Shown here piece by piece: positions 25,160 to 34,143 of a DNA stretch of 64,000 nucleotides. A program made the translations under genes and the position numbers. This stretch comes from Prochlorococcus sp. AG-402-A04 (lineage in GTDB: Bacteria > Cyanobacteriota > Cyanobacteriia > PCC-6307 > Cyanobiaceae). The stretch covers positions 1-64,000 of the forward strand of contig QCHG01000005.1 of NCBI GenBank assembly GCA_003278045.1. Reading direction: 5' to 3'. Position 1 is the stretch's first letter. The number at the start of each line of letters is the position of its first letter. Under the pieces are notes generated by a model, which saw only the letters and a program-made list of their open reading frames with translations, was not told where the DNA came from and did no database searches.

Positions 25160-26443
25160 ATGTCAAAAGCAAATATGCCAGATGTTCTTGTTTTGGGTGC
25201 AGGGCCTGCAGGTATGGCAATTGCCTCAGCTTTAGGGAAGGAAAAATTAGAGGTTGAAGTGCTTTCTCCTAATGGACCAGATGAACCTTGGCCAAACACA
25301 TATGGCATTTGGGGAAAAGAAGTTGATCAACTAGGGCTTCAGGATTTACTTGAATATAGATGGAAGAATACTGTAAGTTTTTTTGGTCATGGCGCTTTAG
25401 AAGAACAGGATGACGAGAATAAAGCCACGGAACATTCACTAGATTATGGACTATTTGACAAGAAGAAACTCCACAATTATTGGTTTAATGAATGCAATAA
25501 GTCTCTGATTAAATGGCATCAAGGCTTTGCAAACAAAATACATTTTGAAAAAAACAAAAGTACAGTAACTACAAAAGATGGCAAGACTTACTCTGCAAGA
25601 TTAGTAGTAGATGCAACAGGATATGATCCTGTTTTTCTTAAATTAAAATCCTGTGGTCCCTTAGCAGTCCAAACTTGTTATGGAATAGTAGGTAATTTTA
25701 GTAAACCTCCACTTAAGAAGGGTCAATTTGTATTAATGGACTATAGAAATGACCATCTTAACGATGAGCAAAAAAAAGAACCGCCCACTTTTCTTTATGC
25801 CATGGATATGGGGGATGGGAAATATTTTCTTGAAGAGACATCTCTTGGTTTAGTAAATCCTCTAACAATGGAAAATTTAAAAGAGAGACTAGAGAAGAGG
25901 CTTTCTTATCGAAATATATCAATCACAAGTATGCAACATGAAGAGCTTGGCTTATTTCTCCCTATGAATATGCCAATCCCTGATTTCAAACAACAAATAC
26001 TTGGATATGGTGGTGCTGCTTCAATGGTACATCCTGCATCTGGATATTTAATAGGTAATGTTTTAAGAAGAGCTCCACTTGTCGCCAAAGCAGTCTCAGA
26101 AGCAATTAAAAACAAAAATCTAAGTACCTATCATATTGCTAGAAAAGGTTGGGAAACTTTATGGTCAAAAGAATTAATTAGGAAGAAGTCACTTTACCAA
26201 TTTGGATTAGAAAAACTCATGAGGTTTGACGAGAAAATATTGAGACAATTTTTTGGAACTTTTTTCCAACTACCTAAAAATCAATGGTATGGTTTTCTAA
26301 CTGATACTCTTTCCTTAAAAGAAATTGTATATGCGATGTGCGTAATGTTTATTAAGGCTCCATGGAGTGTAAAGAAAGGTCTTATGGTTATGCATGGTAG
26401 AGAATTTAGAATGTTACTAAGGATAATATTTCCAAACATATAG
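25160..26443 (+). CDS. crtL: Lycopene cyclase (CrtL type, possibly epsilon/mixed)
   Basis: The 427 residues start with the dinucleotide motif PDVLVLGAGPAGMAIASAL. They include the substrate-loop signature EPWPNTYGIWGKE, VVDATGYDP, FLEETSLG and GYGGAASMVHPASGYLIGNV, all diagnostic of plant/cyanobacterial-type lycopene cyclases. Prochlorococcus has two such enzymes, one beta and one making epsilon rings for alpha-carotene. I recall the epsilon-type gene lying a few genes from pcb, as here, so epsilon is more likely but unproven. An SDR gene follows 7 bp downstream, probably in the same transcript. Confidence 0.9.
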   Translation: MSKANMPDVLVLGAGPAGMAIASALGKEKLEVEVLSPNGPDEPWPNTYGIWGKEVDQLGLQDLLEYRWKNTVSFFGHGALEEQDDENKATEHSLDYGLFDKKKLHNYWFNECNKSLIKWHQGFANKIHFEKNKSTVTTKDGKTYSARLVVDATGYDPVFLKLKSCGPLAVQTCYGIVGNFSKPPLKKGQFVLMDYRNDHLNDEQKKEPPTFLYAMDMGDGKYFLEETSLGLVNPLTMENLKERLEKRLSYRNISITSMQHEELGLFLPMNMPIPDFKQQILGYGGAASMVHPASGYLIGNVLRRAPLVAKAVSEAIKNKNLSTYHIARKGWETLWSKELIRKKSLYQFGLEKLMRFDEKILRQFFGTFFQLPKNQWYGFLTDTLSLKEIVYAMCVMFIKAPWSVKKGLMVMHGREFRMLLRIIFPNI

Positions 26444-26450
26444 TTAAAAA

Positions 26451-27158
26451 ATGAGAACCATACTAATAAGTGGAGCCAGCAGAGGTATTGGACTAAATAT
26501 TGCACATAAAGAATTAAAAGAAGGCAATAGAATTAGTGTTGGCATAAGAGATTTAGAATCATTAAAAGGAAGCGCTATTGATCCAAATAAATGGCCAGAA
26601 GGGAAAATTTTAATCAACCACTATGATGCATTAAAAAAAATTACAGCCCAAAATTGGATAAAGAATACCGTAGATGAATTTGGAGGATTTGATTCAGTAA
26701 TAAATTGTTCTGGAGTATTATCGAAAGTTCCTTTCTTATACAAAGATGGTGATGAAGAAGATATTTTAAATACATTAAATATCAATTTTTTGGCAATTTG
26801 GAATTTATGTAGGCTTTCTTGGGATTATCTATGTACCTCAGGCAGAGGAAGAATTATTGTTTTAGTTTCAATGAGTGGGAAAAGATCTAAAGGCGATTTA
26901 GCCGCTTATTCTTCTTCAAAGTTTGCTTTGATGGGATTATGCCAAACGATGAAAAATAAAGGTTGGGATAAAAATATAAGGGTTTCAGCAATTTGCCCAA
27001 GCTGGGTTAATACAAAAATGGCCCAAAATATCTCTTCCTTAGACAAATCAAGCATGACACAACCTGAAGATATTGCTGAAATATGCTCAACTATTTTGAA
27101 ATTACCTACCCAATCGGTTCCATTTGAAATTGCCTTAAATTGTAATTATGAAATTTAA
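26451..27158 (+). CDS. Short-chain dehydrogenase/reductase, classical type
   Basis: This 235-residue SDR has the cofactor loop LISGASRGIG (about residues 5-14), the N-CSG strand (VINCSGVLSKVP), Ser in LVSMSGKRSKG and the catalytic YSSSK (LAAYSSSKFALMGL), then ICPSWVNTKMA. It has everything needed for NAD(P)-dependent oxidation or reduction. The substrate is unknown. It begins 7 bp after the lycopene cyclase, and overlaps the convergent GIY-YIG-like gene by 4 bp. Confidence 0.85.
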   Translation: MRTILISGASRGIGLNIAHKELKEGNRISVGIRDLESLKGSAIDPNKWPEGKILINHYDALKKITAQNWIKNTVDEFGGFDSVINCSGVLSKVPFLYKDGDEEDILNTLNINFLAIWNLCRLSWDYLCTSGRGRIIVLVSMSGKRSKGDLAAYSSSKFALMGLCQTMKNKGWDKNIRVSAICPSWVNTKMAQNISSLDKSSMTQPEDIAEICSTILKLPTQSVPFEIALNCNYEI

Positions 27159-27697
27159 CCTAAATTGAAAATTAAGTAAGCCATTGAAAGCATTGCAATT
27201 GCAATAAATAAACCTTTTATTCGATTAGTTAACAATGAAAAAAGAGATAAATCTTCAGAAAAGTATCCGCCAAAACTACCTGTAATAAATAATATAACCA
27301 TTGGTAGGGACGCCACTCCGAAAGAATAAGATATAGATTTTACAAATCCAAAATTTAAATAATTAAAAATAAAGGAACTTAATGAAAACAATAAAAAAGA
27401 TGCAAATAGAGTTATGGAAACTTCAGCATCTAAAGTATGAGGTAAGCTACCCTTTAATTCAAATTGCTTTTTACATTCCCTAATTTGTCTTTTAGAGAGC
27501 TTTAAATAACCAGTTTCAGGAATTCTTTGCGATTTATATTTTCTTAGTAATCTTGCTTCTAGAGTTTCTGGCTCCTTTGTCATTATTGATATTAATAATT
27601 CATCTGGCTTTAATTTCTTAATTTTCTTTTCAAGATTATCCGTTTTCCCAATCCTATAAAGGTCTCCTACTCTAATAAGGTAAACATATCCCGACAT
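27155..27697 (-). CDS. GIY-YIG-like (T5orf172/Mug113) domain fused to membrane helices
   Basis: Residues 3-75 read as a GIY-YIG-type domain: GYVYLIRVGDLYRIGKTDNL, a helix, EPETLEARLLRKYKSQRIPE with the conserved Glu, then TGYLKLSKRQ. The pattern is that of T5orf172/Mug113 proteins, some of which are nucleases. From about residue 91 there are three hydrophobic helices (ITLFASFLLFSLSSFIF, ASLPMVILFITGSFGG and a C-terminal one). A membrane-tethered GIY-YIG protein is unusual. The function is unknown. Confidence 0.65.
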   Translation of the reverse strand: MSGYVYLIRVGDLYRIGKTDNLEKKIKKLKPDELLISIMTKEPETLEARLLRKYKSQRIPETGYLKLSKRQIRECKKQFELKGSLPHTLDAEVSITLFASFLLFSLSSFIFNYLNFGFVKSISYSFGVASLPMVILFITGSFGGYFSEDLSLFSLLTNRIKGLFIAIAMLSMAYLIFNLG

Positions 27698-27771
27698 TTG
27701 CGTTGTAAAATTAGTACTATTACTATTTAAATAATACTAAAAGAATTAGGAAAATTAATAGTTTTTACAAT

Positions 27772-28431
27772 ATGAAAAACGATATTTTATATTCATTTAG
27801 AAGATGTCCATATGCAATTCGTGCAAGATGGGCCTTGTTAATTTGTGAAATAAAAGTAGAGATAAGAGAAATTGATTTAAAAAATAAACCTCTTGATTTT
27901 TTAAATAATTCAAAGACGAAAACGGTTCCAATACTTATAAAAAAAAATGATGAAGTTATTGAAGAAAGTCTTGAAATCATCCTGTGGGCTCTCTCTGAGT
28001 CAAAGAAAGAAGACATCAAATTAATTTATTTTCCTGAAAACAAAAAGGAAGCTATTTTTGAAATAATTAATGAAAACGATAACGAATTCAAATATCATTT
28101 AGATCGATTTAAATATGCCACAAGATATAAGAATAGTGATGAGGAATTTCATTTTATAAATGCGATTAAATTTATAAAGAGATGGAACAAACTTCTTGCA
28201 GAAAACAAATACTTTTTTGGTGATAGCCCTACAATCGCTGATTGGTCTATTTGGCCTTTTGTAAGACAATTTAGAATCGCTTGTGAAAGTCAAAAAAGAA
28301 CAAATTATTTGGAATTATCAATAAAAAACTGGTTAGATTCGTTTGAGAAAAATAGAGAATTTAAAAACTTAATGTATAAATACGAATTATGGGACCCATA
28401 TTCAGGTAAGAATTATTTTCCATGTAATTAA
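27772..28431 (+). CDS. Glutathione S-transferase family protein
   Basis: This 219-residue two-domain protein has a thioredoxin-like N-terminus (ILYSFRRCPYAIRARWALL with a single Cys, KTKTVPILIKKN with the cis-Pro, and EESLEIILWAL). The helical C-terminal domain carries YFFGDSPTIADWSIWPFVRQ. The FRRCPYA motif resembles omega/beta-class GSTs, which act as thiol transferases. Targets are unknown. It overlaps the convergent 85-residue gene by 4 bp. Confidence 0.85.
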   Translation: MKNDILYSFRRCPYAIRARWALLICEIKVEIREIDLKNKPLDFLNNSKTKTVPILIKKNDEVIEESLEIILWALSESKKEDIKLIYFPENKKEAIFEIINENDNEFKYHLDRFKYATRYKNSDEEFHFINAIKFIKRWNKLLAENKYFFGDSPTIADWSIWPFVRQFRIACESQKRTNYLELSIKNWLDSFEKNREFKNLMYKYELWDPYSGKNYFPCN

Positions 28432-28685
28432 CTTTCTAACAACTTCCTTTTCTCAATTATTCTTGCTAACTCCAAAAAATATCCTGCAGTCCTAAATTTG
28501 CCTATATTTTTTTCCTTAAAATCAAGATCGCTTCTGATTTCTGCAGTCTCCGCCATAAGCAAATCTAAATCATTTGATCCAAGACTATACAATTCACCAA
28601 GTTCGATTTCCCTTCCGAGTAAATGACTCCTAAACCACTTCCCTTTATTTTCTTGAGGTGGAATATTGTAAGGGGTAAATGACAT
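28428..28685 (-). CDS. Conserved-type hypothetical protein, 85 aa
   Basis: I do not recognise a named family. The protein is soluble and helical (LGSNDLDLLMAETAEIRSDL, about residues 35-54; IGKFRTAGYFLELARIIEKR near the end) with a proline-rich start. It sits between a GST gene (4-bp overlap, convergent) and the symporter gene, for which it could be the upstream gene of a transcript (36-bp gap). Confidence 0.6.
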   Translation of the reverse strand: MSFTPYNIPPQENKGKWFRSHLLGREIELGELYSLGSNDLDLLMAETAEIRSDLDFKEKNIGKFRTAGYFLELARIIEKRKLLES

Positions 28686-28721
28686 TCAAATAAAATTTAA
28701 TCTATTACCATTCTAGGGTTA

Positions 28722-30104
28722 TTATTGAAACTTTTTTATCTCTACTTTATTAAAAATCAATGCAACAAAAAGAATTGCGAATGTAATTAGGGCACAAATT
28801 TCTGTCCAATAATCTAACCCAATTTTAGAAATCATTAATGGTGCAAGAACTGTGAATAGCCCCCCAGAAAGAATTAATTGAGCGAATAGCTGTTTTGACG
28901 TAAAAATTGGTAAAGTCTTAGAAATATTTTTAGGATCTGCAAGCCTTAAAAGAAGTAACCCAGAAGCTACTACACCTGTAGAATTTCCAAACTCTATCAA
29001 ACTTTTTTCAAACCAATAATCATCAAAAATAAAGTATGCAAAATAAGCAATACAGATTAAATTCCAAAATAAACCAAAAATAGTAAACACTAGAATAAGT
29101 ATCCAATTATCAAAAACAACTGCAATATCTAAACTCGCCATAGCTGTAAAAATTAATAAATCTGTAGATAAAATACCAATTTCCCTTTGCAGTATATTTG
29201 AAATAAATTCTGTATTTTTGGTTTTCTCTAAAATATATCTAATAAGGAGCGAACCTATAAGGATAAAAGGGAATACTGGTAGTGAAAAAATAATTTCCTT
29301 CGAAAAATCACCAAAAGAACTTGAAATATACCTTAAAAATTTAAGTAGCAAAACACCAAACGAAATTGCCAAACCTGAAAAACCAAGATTTATGATCAAA
29401 ATTCTTAAATCTGCAAAAATCCCTATTTTATTCTTTTCCTTTAGTTTATCTTTTTGTTCAATAATTTCTTCAGTATCTGAAAGACCTAAAGTTCTACCAA
29501 GAAAAATAAATATGCTACCCAATATTGAGGAGGATAAAAGACCCATTGTTGCCATAGCCAAACCTAGATCTAAACCATTTGGGAAACCTAGTTTGTTAAA
29601 ACTTTCGCCGATTATTGATGCAGCACCATGACCACCCTCAAAACCAACCTCTATTAAACATCCCATTAGAGGATTTGCATCCATAGATGGAGGTAGAAAA
29701 TATTTAACAACAAGACCACCGATAAAAAATTGTCCAAACCCTAGTGAAAGAGCTAATAGAAATTGATTAAAAATTGGTTTAACTAAACCATTTATATTAG
29801 GGATAGGTCTTCCCATCATTAAAGTTGCGAAGACTAATGATAAAAGAGGAGTAGGAAAATTACTCCAAACATTGATTGTTTCTTTTGGTAAAAAGTGTAT
29901 CGCTCCAAATGGGCCTATAGATATACCTAAAATTCCTGATATAACTGCTATCGGCAATCCAAATCTCTCAAGTTGAATAGCTAATTTTAATTTCCTCCCA
30001 AAAATCAACAAAAAAAATATAATTAATAATCCAAAAAAACTTATTAAGAGAGAATTTGAAAAAATATCTTTATTCTGTAGAGAAAAAATATTCAATGATT
30101 TCAA
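28722..30104 (-). CDS. gltS: Sodium/glutamate symporter family (GltS-like)
   Basis: About 11 membrane helices lie over 460 residues, longer than the usual 400. The ESS-family pore motifs GCLIEVGFEGGHGAASIIGE and FGNSTGVVASGLLLLRLADP occur in the two inverted halves. GltS takes up glutamate with Na+. Several cyanobacterial members are uncharacterised, so the transported acid is inferred. The predicted start is TTG. The pcb terminator lies between this gene and pcb, so it is probably expressed separately. Confidence 0.85.
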   Translation of the reverse strand: MKSLNIFSLQNKDIFSNSLLISFFGLLIIFFLLIFGRKLKLAIQLERFGLPIAVISGILGISIGPFGAIHFLPKETINVWSNFPTPLLSLVFATLMMGRPIPNINGLVKPIFNQFLLALSLGFGQFFIGGLVVKYFLPPSMDANPLMGCLIEVGFEGGHGAASIIGESFNKLGFPNGLDLGLAMATMGLLSSSILGSIFIFLGRTLGLSDTEEIIEQKDKLKEKNKIGIFADLRILIINLGFSGLAISFGVLLLKFLRYISSSFGDFSKEIIFSLPVFPFILIGSLLIRYILEKTKNTEFISNILQREIGILSTDLLIFTAMASLDIAVVFDNWILILVFTIFGLFWNLICIAYFAYFIFDDYWFEKSLIEFGNSTGVVASGLLLLRLADPKNISKTLPIFTSKQLFAQLILSGGLFTVLAPLMISKIGLDYWTEICALITFAILFVALIFNKVEIKKFQ

Positions 30105-30150
30105 AAATATATAATTATAAATCTAAATTAATAAACAAAATTTTTCAAAT

Positions 30151-30175
30151 AAAAAAGGCCCTGTAGAGGGCCTTT
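30151..30175 (-). terminator. Rho-independent terminator of pcb
   Basis: On the minus strand, AAAGGCCCT and AGGGCCTTT form a perfect 9-bp stem with a four-base loop, followed by U residues. It lies 24 bp after the pcb stop. Confidence 0.9.
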
Positions 30176-30198
30176 AGTTTAAAGATTAACTTTAGAAT

Positions 30199-31257
30199 TT
30201 AATCCTTAAGAGTAATTGTGGCACTATCAATATTACTAATAGCATTAGTAACTCTCTTGAAATCAAAGCCTAATGCTCTTAGAGCATGCCAAAGGTGACC
30301 TTGAATAAAGAAGAAACCAAAGTAGTAGTGAACATTTGCTAACCATGCCCTTGATGTAAACTCACCATCAGGAAGATCAACAGTATCAATCCAATATGGA
30401 GAAATACTAAACTTCAACTCTAGTGGTTCACCAAAATATTCAACAGGATATACAGTTGTATTTGCTGCACTCCAGAAAGCTGCAATAATAGCCATCCAGC
30501 CGATACCAGCTAATGACCAAGATAGAACAGCTTCGGCTGATAGAAGTCCTTTACCTTTGAACTTGGTAAATTCTCCTACCTGCTTAGTAGCAATATGCCA
30601 AGCACCACCTGTTATCTCGACAAAAGCTAAGAATGCATGACCACCCATAACCTCTTCTAGACTATCGATAGTCAAAAAGTCTGTTTGATGATTCCAAATT
30701 TTTGCTAAGTTTAATTCGTATTCAACTTGTCTTACAGCACCAATAGCTGGATCATAAATCCCATGGACTCTGGCCCATTCAACGAAAGCAATAACCGCAA
30801 ATCCTAAGAAGAGGAGATGATGTCCAAGAATAAATGTCAATTTGTCAGGATTATCCCATTCAATATTGAATTTTCTTGCTCTAGCAATATCTGAATCTTC
30901 TAAATTTCCTGGAAGAAGTAGAGAGTGTAAAAGTCCTCCAGCAGCTAAAACCATAGAAGAAACTAAGTGTACTATTGCTATTGCAAGTACAGGTTTAGTA
31001 TCTCCCATCGCAACGCCATTAGCGTCAAACCCTATCCCTAGAGTTGCTAAGTGTGGAAGAACAATTAAAGGTTGATGACCCATAGGAACACTAGGATCAA
31101 ATCGTGAAAGTTCAAAAAGGGTGAAAGCACCAGCCCAGAAAACAATTAATCCTGCATGAGCTACATGAGCAGCGATAAATTTTCCTGAGCGATTAGCTAC
31201 ACCTGAATTTCCAGCCCACCACCCGTAAGTGGTATCTGGATTACCGTAGGTTTGCAT
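30199..31257 (-). CDS. pcbA: Chlorophyll a2/b2-binding antenna protein Pcb
   Basis: The 352-residue, six-helix protein of the CP43/IsiA family opens [20 protein letters not shown] and has the conserved [38 protein letters not shown] and [19 protein letters not shown], with paired His ligands for chlorophyll. It lacks the large lumenal loop of CP43. Pcb replaces phycobilisomes as the thylakoid light-harvesting antenna of Prochlorococcus. It is monocistronic, with its own strong terminator and a long upstream region, in line with very high expression. Its G/C-richer codon use also fits. Confidence 0.97.
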   Translation of the reverse strand: MQTYGNPDTTYGWWAGNSGVANRSGKFIAAHVAHAGLIVFWAGAFTLFELSRFDPSVPMGHQPLIVLPHLATLGIGFDANGVAMGDTKPVLAIAIVHLVSSMVLAAGGLLHSLLLPGNLEDSDIARARKFNIEWDNPDKLTFILGHHLLFLGFAVIAFVEWARVHGIYDPAIGAVRQVEYELNLAKIWNHQTDFLTIDSLEEVMGGHAFLAFVEITGGAWHIATKQVGEFTKFKGKGLLSAEAVLSWSLAGIGWMAIIAAFWSAANTTVYPVEYFGEPLELKFSISPYWIDTVDLPDGEFTSRAWLANVHYYFGFFFIQGHLWHALRALGFDFKRVTNAISNIDSATITLKD

Positions 31258-31585
31258 TTAGGAAATGATTAGCTTAAACGTTTTGAGAATACTTTAATTT
31301 TCATCAAACAGTTGAATTCACAACAAAATTGTAAAAATTAGTAATCCTAAGAAAAAAAAATTAATTAATTTACCAAAACGATTAACTATAAAAGAAGTTA
31401 GATTTCAACAGTAAAGTTATTGCTAGAGAATAGATTACAGATCAAATAAGAAGCGTTTTAACTTTAATTTATTTTTATTAAATTTCTTTTTGCTGACATT
31501 AAATGATGTTTTGTTTCATTAAACCATCCTATTTATTGCCTCATTCTCAAACAATTATTAAATATGGGATAAGACATCTAATATT
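31258..31585. other. pcb upstream region, 328 bp
   Basis: No ORF of note is present. On the minus strand TATAGT (31390-31385) is a possible -10 for pcb, which would give a leader of about 120 nt. No clear -35 is seen. The region also serves the micro-ORF at 31586. Confidence 0.3.
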
Positions 31586-31762
31586 ATGACTACTTCTCAA
31601 GAGTCTTCTAGAAAATTTTCACTAGAAATGAAATCTGAAGTTCATTACAAAAAGGCTGCAAAATCATACAGAAAATCAAAACAATATATAAACATGATTA
31701 ACTTATATCCAACTTTGCAAAATACCCTAATTGAGTGTAAGGATGAGAATCTAATAGAATAG
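31586..31762 (+). CDS. Small basic hypothetical protein, 58 aa
   Basis: A clean ATG frame opens MTTSQESSRKFSLEMKSEVH and continues with a Lys/Tyr-rich helix (YKKAAKSYRKSKQYINMI). It is basic, soluble and of unknown function. It is divergent from pcb and convergent with the HTH-like gene, and too long to be likely by chance. Codon choice is like its neighbours. Confidence 0.5.
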   Translation: MTTSQESSRKFSLEMKSEVHYKKAAKSYRKSKQYINMINLYPTLQNTLIECKDENLIE

Positions 31763-31805
31763 AGGTTTATATATATTTCCAAATAAATAAAATATATATT
31801 AGATT

Positions 31806-32039
31806 TTATGCTGCAATAATATAGTTTTCTTCATAATAAAGTTTATTAATTATTTTTTTGCACATTTTTATATTGTAAAGAGCTTTGGGATTCCAGGGTT
31901 TTTTCTGACCGAGTGGAGAGCTTTTCCAATGAATCCCAGGCTTGAGTATTCCATTTTCGCGTAAAAAAGAAAGTTTAATTTCGGTTATTCCTAGTTTTTC
32001 AGCGGTCAACTCTGATGAGCTCCATATATCCCCTAACAT
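31806..32039 (-). CDS. Small HTH/excisionase-like protein, 77 aa
   Basis: WSSSELTAEKLGITEIKLSF, then LRENGILKPGIHWKSS, reads like a MerR/excisionase-type winged helix-turn-helix in which a helix-turn-helix recognises DNA before a GxHW turn. The C-terminus (KALYNIKMCKKIINKLY) is a basic helix. It may be a small DNA-binding protein of phage or cyanobacterial origin. No recombinase gene is adjacent. Confidence 0.55.
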   Translation of the reverse strand: MLGDIWSSSELTAEKLGITEIKLSFLRENGILKPGIHWKSSPLGQKKPWNPKALYNIKMCKKIINKLYYEENYIIAA

Positions 32040-32175
32040 TGAATTAAGTAAATATTATTAATCCTTGATAACGTTATTTTTATTTTTTAGAAAGGGGTAA
32101 AACTTTTAAATAATTATTAAGTAACAAAAAACCTAGTATTTATAAAGAAAAGAGATTTGAAAGATTTTTTTCAAA

Positions 32176-32475
32176 TTAAGAAATATTAAATAAAGAATCT
32201 TCATTTATAAATATCTCATCGATACCTTCTCCTTTATTGATGGATTTATAATTAATATATTCTTCCGTAATCGATTGAAGCTTTGGAAGACTGATCCAAC
32301 CCTTGTGCCAATTTCCACTATTTATTAATTCTTCGTAAGTAGTTTTTAAGTAAATTTCTGAATCAAGTACAGAAACCATTAAAAAAGTAATAATTCCTTT
32401 TTCTCTAGTCTCATTTACTAAAACAAAATGTCTCAATCCATTTATAGTTTTGTTAGAAGTCCAGAAATTTTCCAT
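32176..32475 (-). CDS. Conserved-type hypothetical protein, 99 aa
   Basis: The compact alpha/beta sequence has RHFVLVNETREKGIITFLM, VSVLDSEIYLKTTYEEL and NSGNWHKGWISL patches that look conserved in picocyanobacteria, but I cannot name the family. There is no signal peptide or membrane helix. It is on the same strand as hisS and 23 bp from the small membrane gene, so it may be the last gene of that transcript. Confidence 0.6.
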   Translation of the reverse strand: MENFWTSNKTINGLRHFVLVNETREKGIITFLMVSVLDSEIYLKTTYEELINSGNWHKGWISLPKLQSITEEYINYKSINKGEGIDEIFINEDSLFNIS

Positions 32476-32498
32476 AATTATTTTTTCTTAATGTTGCT

Positions 32499-32765
32499 CT
32501 AAGAATTTTCTCTATTTATTTTTTTATATTCATTTCTAATTTCATCTAATAAAATTTTTCTTTTATCCATATATTTTAAAGAATCTTGTTTTAATAATTT
32601 ATATCTTTCTTTTTTAGTTAAATTCATCCAATTATTAAGGTTTTTCTTATTAAAAGAACATTCTTTTGTCCTAAATACTTTTTGTTTTCTATTTAACTTA
32701 AAGAATTTTTTTAAATTAAATAAAATTAATATAACAAGAAAAATTATTATTAACTTTAAGACCAT
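32499..32765 (-). CDS. Small N-terminally anchored basic protein, 88 aa
   Basis: One hydrophobic helix (about residues 2-17, LKLIIIFLVILILFNL) is followed by a very basic, Lys/Asn/Arg-rich soluble part. ATG 32765 overlaps the hisS stop (TGATG), which makes translational coupling likely; a GTG one codon upstream is also possible. The function is unknown. Confidence 0.6.
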   Translation of the reverse strand: MVLKLIIIFLVILILFNLKKFFKLNRKQKVFRTKECSFNKKNLNNWMNLTKKERYKLLKQDSLKYMDKRKILLDEIRNEYKKINRENS

Positions 32766-34045
32766 CACTTTACAAGTAAGTTATTATTGATCCATTTTTC
32801 TAATTCAATATCATTTTCAAAAGATATAACCTCTTCTTTATTCCCATTACCTAATTGATCAAATAGCCTTATAAGGAATTGTCCATTGGCCGCCTCATCA
32901 TCACCAATAACAATGATACTTTTAGATTTTAGTTTATTAGCCTTTTTAAATTGCTTAGAGAATGAGGCACCACTTAAGTCCAACTCAACTAATAAATTAT
33001 AATTTCTTAATTTTCTAGATAAATTCATAGCTAAAGATTCAGCAATTAAGCCTTGATTAATAATATAGACATCGGTATTTCTTGGAACTTCAAGCTGTTT
33101 TCCCGCTAGTAAAATTAATCTTTCTAAACCAATAGCGAATCCAATTGCAGGGGTATTTGGCCCTCCCATTTGTTTTATTAAATCGTCGTATCTTCCTCCG
33201 CCGCAAACAGTAGCTTGGGAGCCAAGAGCACCACTAGTAATTTCAAAGGCTGTATGAGTGTAATAATCTAAACCTCTTACGAGATTGAAATTTTCAACAT
33301 AAGGTATTTTTAAACCCTCTAAATGTTTTTTTAAATCTGAATATCTTTTATGACTTTTTTCAGACAAAAAATTAAATAATCTTGGGGCATTTTCAAGAAC
33401 TTTTTTAGTTTGAATATTCTTAGAGTCCAAAATCCTTAAGGGATTTTTAGTAATCCTTTTCTGTGAATCTAAATCTAGAGAATCTTTGTTTATTTCAAGC
33501 CATTTTAAAAAGGATTTTTGAAAATTTGATCTATCATCAACATCTCCCAAAGTATTTATTTCAAGATTGAGTTCTTTTATTCCTAATTTACCTAAGATAT
33601 CCCAAGCTAGAGCAATAATTTCAACATCACTTCTAACTGAATCGTATCCTATAAACTCAACACCTAACTGATGAAACTGTCTTTGCCTACCTGCTTGAGG
33701 TCTTTCATATCGAAACATAGGCCCCATATACCAAAGTTTCTGAAGTGGATTAGACGCTATTCCATTTTGTATTAACGCTCGCGCAACAGAGGCGGTTCCT
33801 TCAGGCCTAAGAGTGCATGATCTTTCCCCCCTATCAAGGAATGTATACATTTCCTTACTGACAACATCTGTTCCTTCACCTATTCCTCTTATAAATAATT
33901 CAGTCATTTCCAATATTGGTGTTCTTATTTCTTTGATGGATGCTCTTGCAAGCTGCTCTAATAAAATTTTCTCAACATTTTGCCACTTTATTAATTGATC
34001 AGGCAATAGGTCGACTGTTCCTCTCAGATTTTTTAGGTTATTCAA
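32765..34045 (-). CDS. hisS: Histidyl-tRNA synthetase
   Basis: The 426 residues contain class II motif 2 (MFRYERPQAGRQRQFHQLGV), the HisA histidine motifs LVRGLDYYTHTAFEI and GGGRYDDLI, motif 3 (GFAIGLERLILL) and a C-terminal anticodon-binding domain (VYIINQGLIAESL onward). It charges tRNA-His with ATP. The start is TTG, followed by NNLKNLRGTVDLLPDQ, which matches the family's RGTxD start. It heads a unit with the two small genes downstream. Confidence 0.97.
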   Translation of the reverse strand: MNNLKNLRGTVDLLPDQLIKWQNVEKILLEQLARASIKEIRTPILEMTELFIRGIGEGTDVVSKEMYTFLDRGERSCTLRPEGTASVARALIQNGIASNPLQKLWYMGPMFRYERPQAGRQRQFHQLGVEFIGYDSVRSDVEIIALAWDILGKLGIKELNLEINTLGDVDDRSNFQKSFLKWLEINKDSLDLDSQKRITKNPLRILDSKNIQTKKVLENAPRLFNFLSEKSHKRYSDLKKHLEGLKIPYVENFNLVRGLDYYTHTAFEITSGALGSQATVCGGGRYDDLIKQMGGPNTPAIGFAIGLERLILLAGKQLEVPRNTDVYIINQGLIAESLAMNLSRKLRNYNLLVELDLSGASFSKQFKKANKLKSKSIIVIGDDEAANGQFLIRLFDQLGNGNKEEVISFENDIELEKWINNNLLVK

Positions 34046-34143
34046 AGTTCTAGAAAATAATTCAAAATTTTTAATTCAAGTAGAAGTTAATCTTTAATTG
34101 ATTGTTTTGTGAGATAATTTTAATTTAACATTTAGAAAAAATA

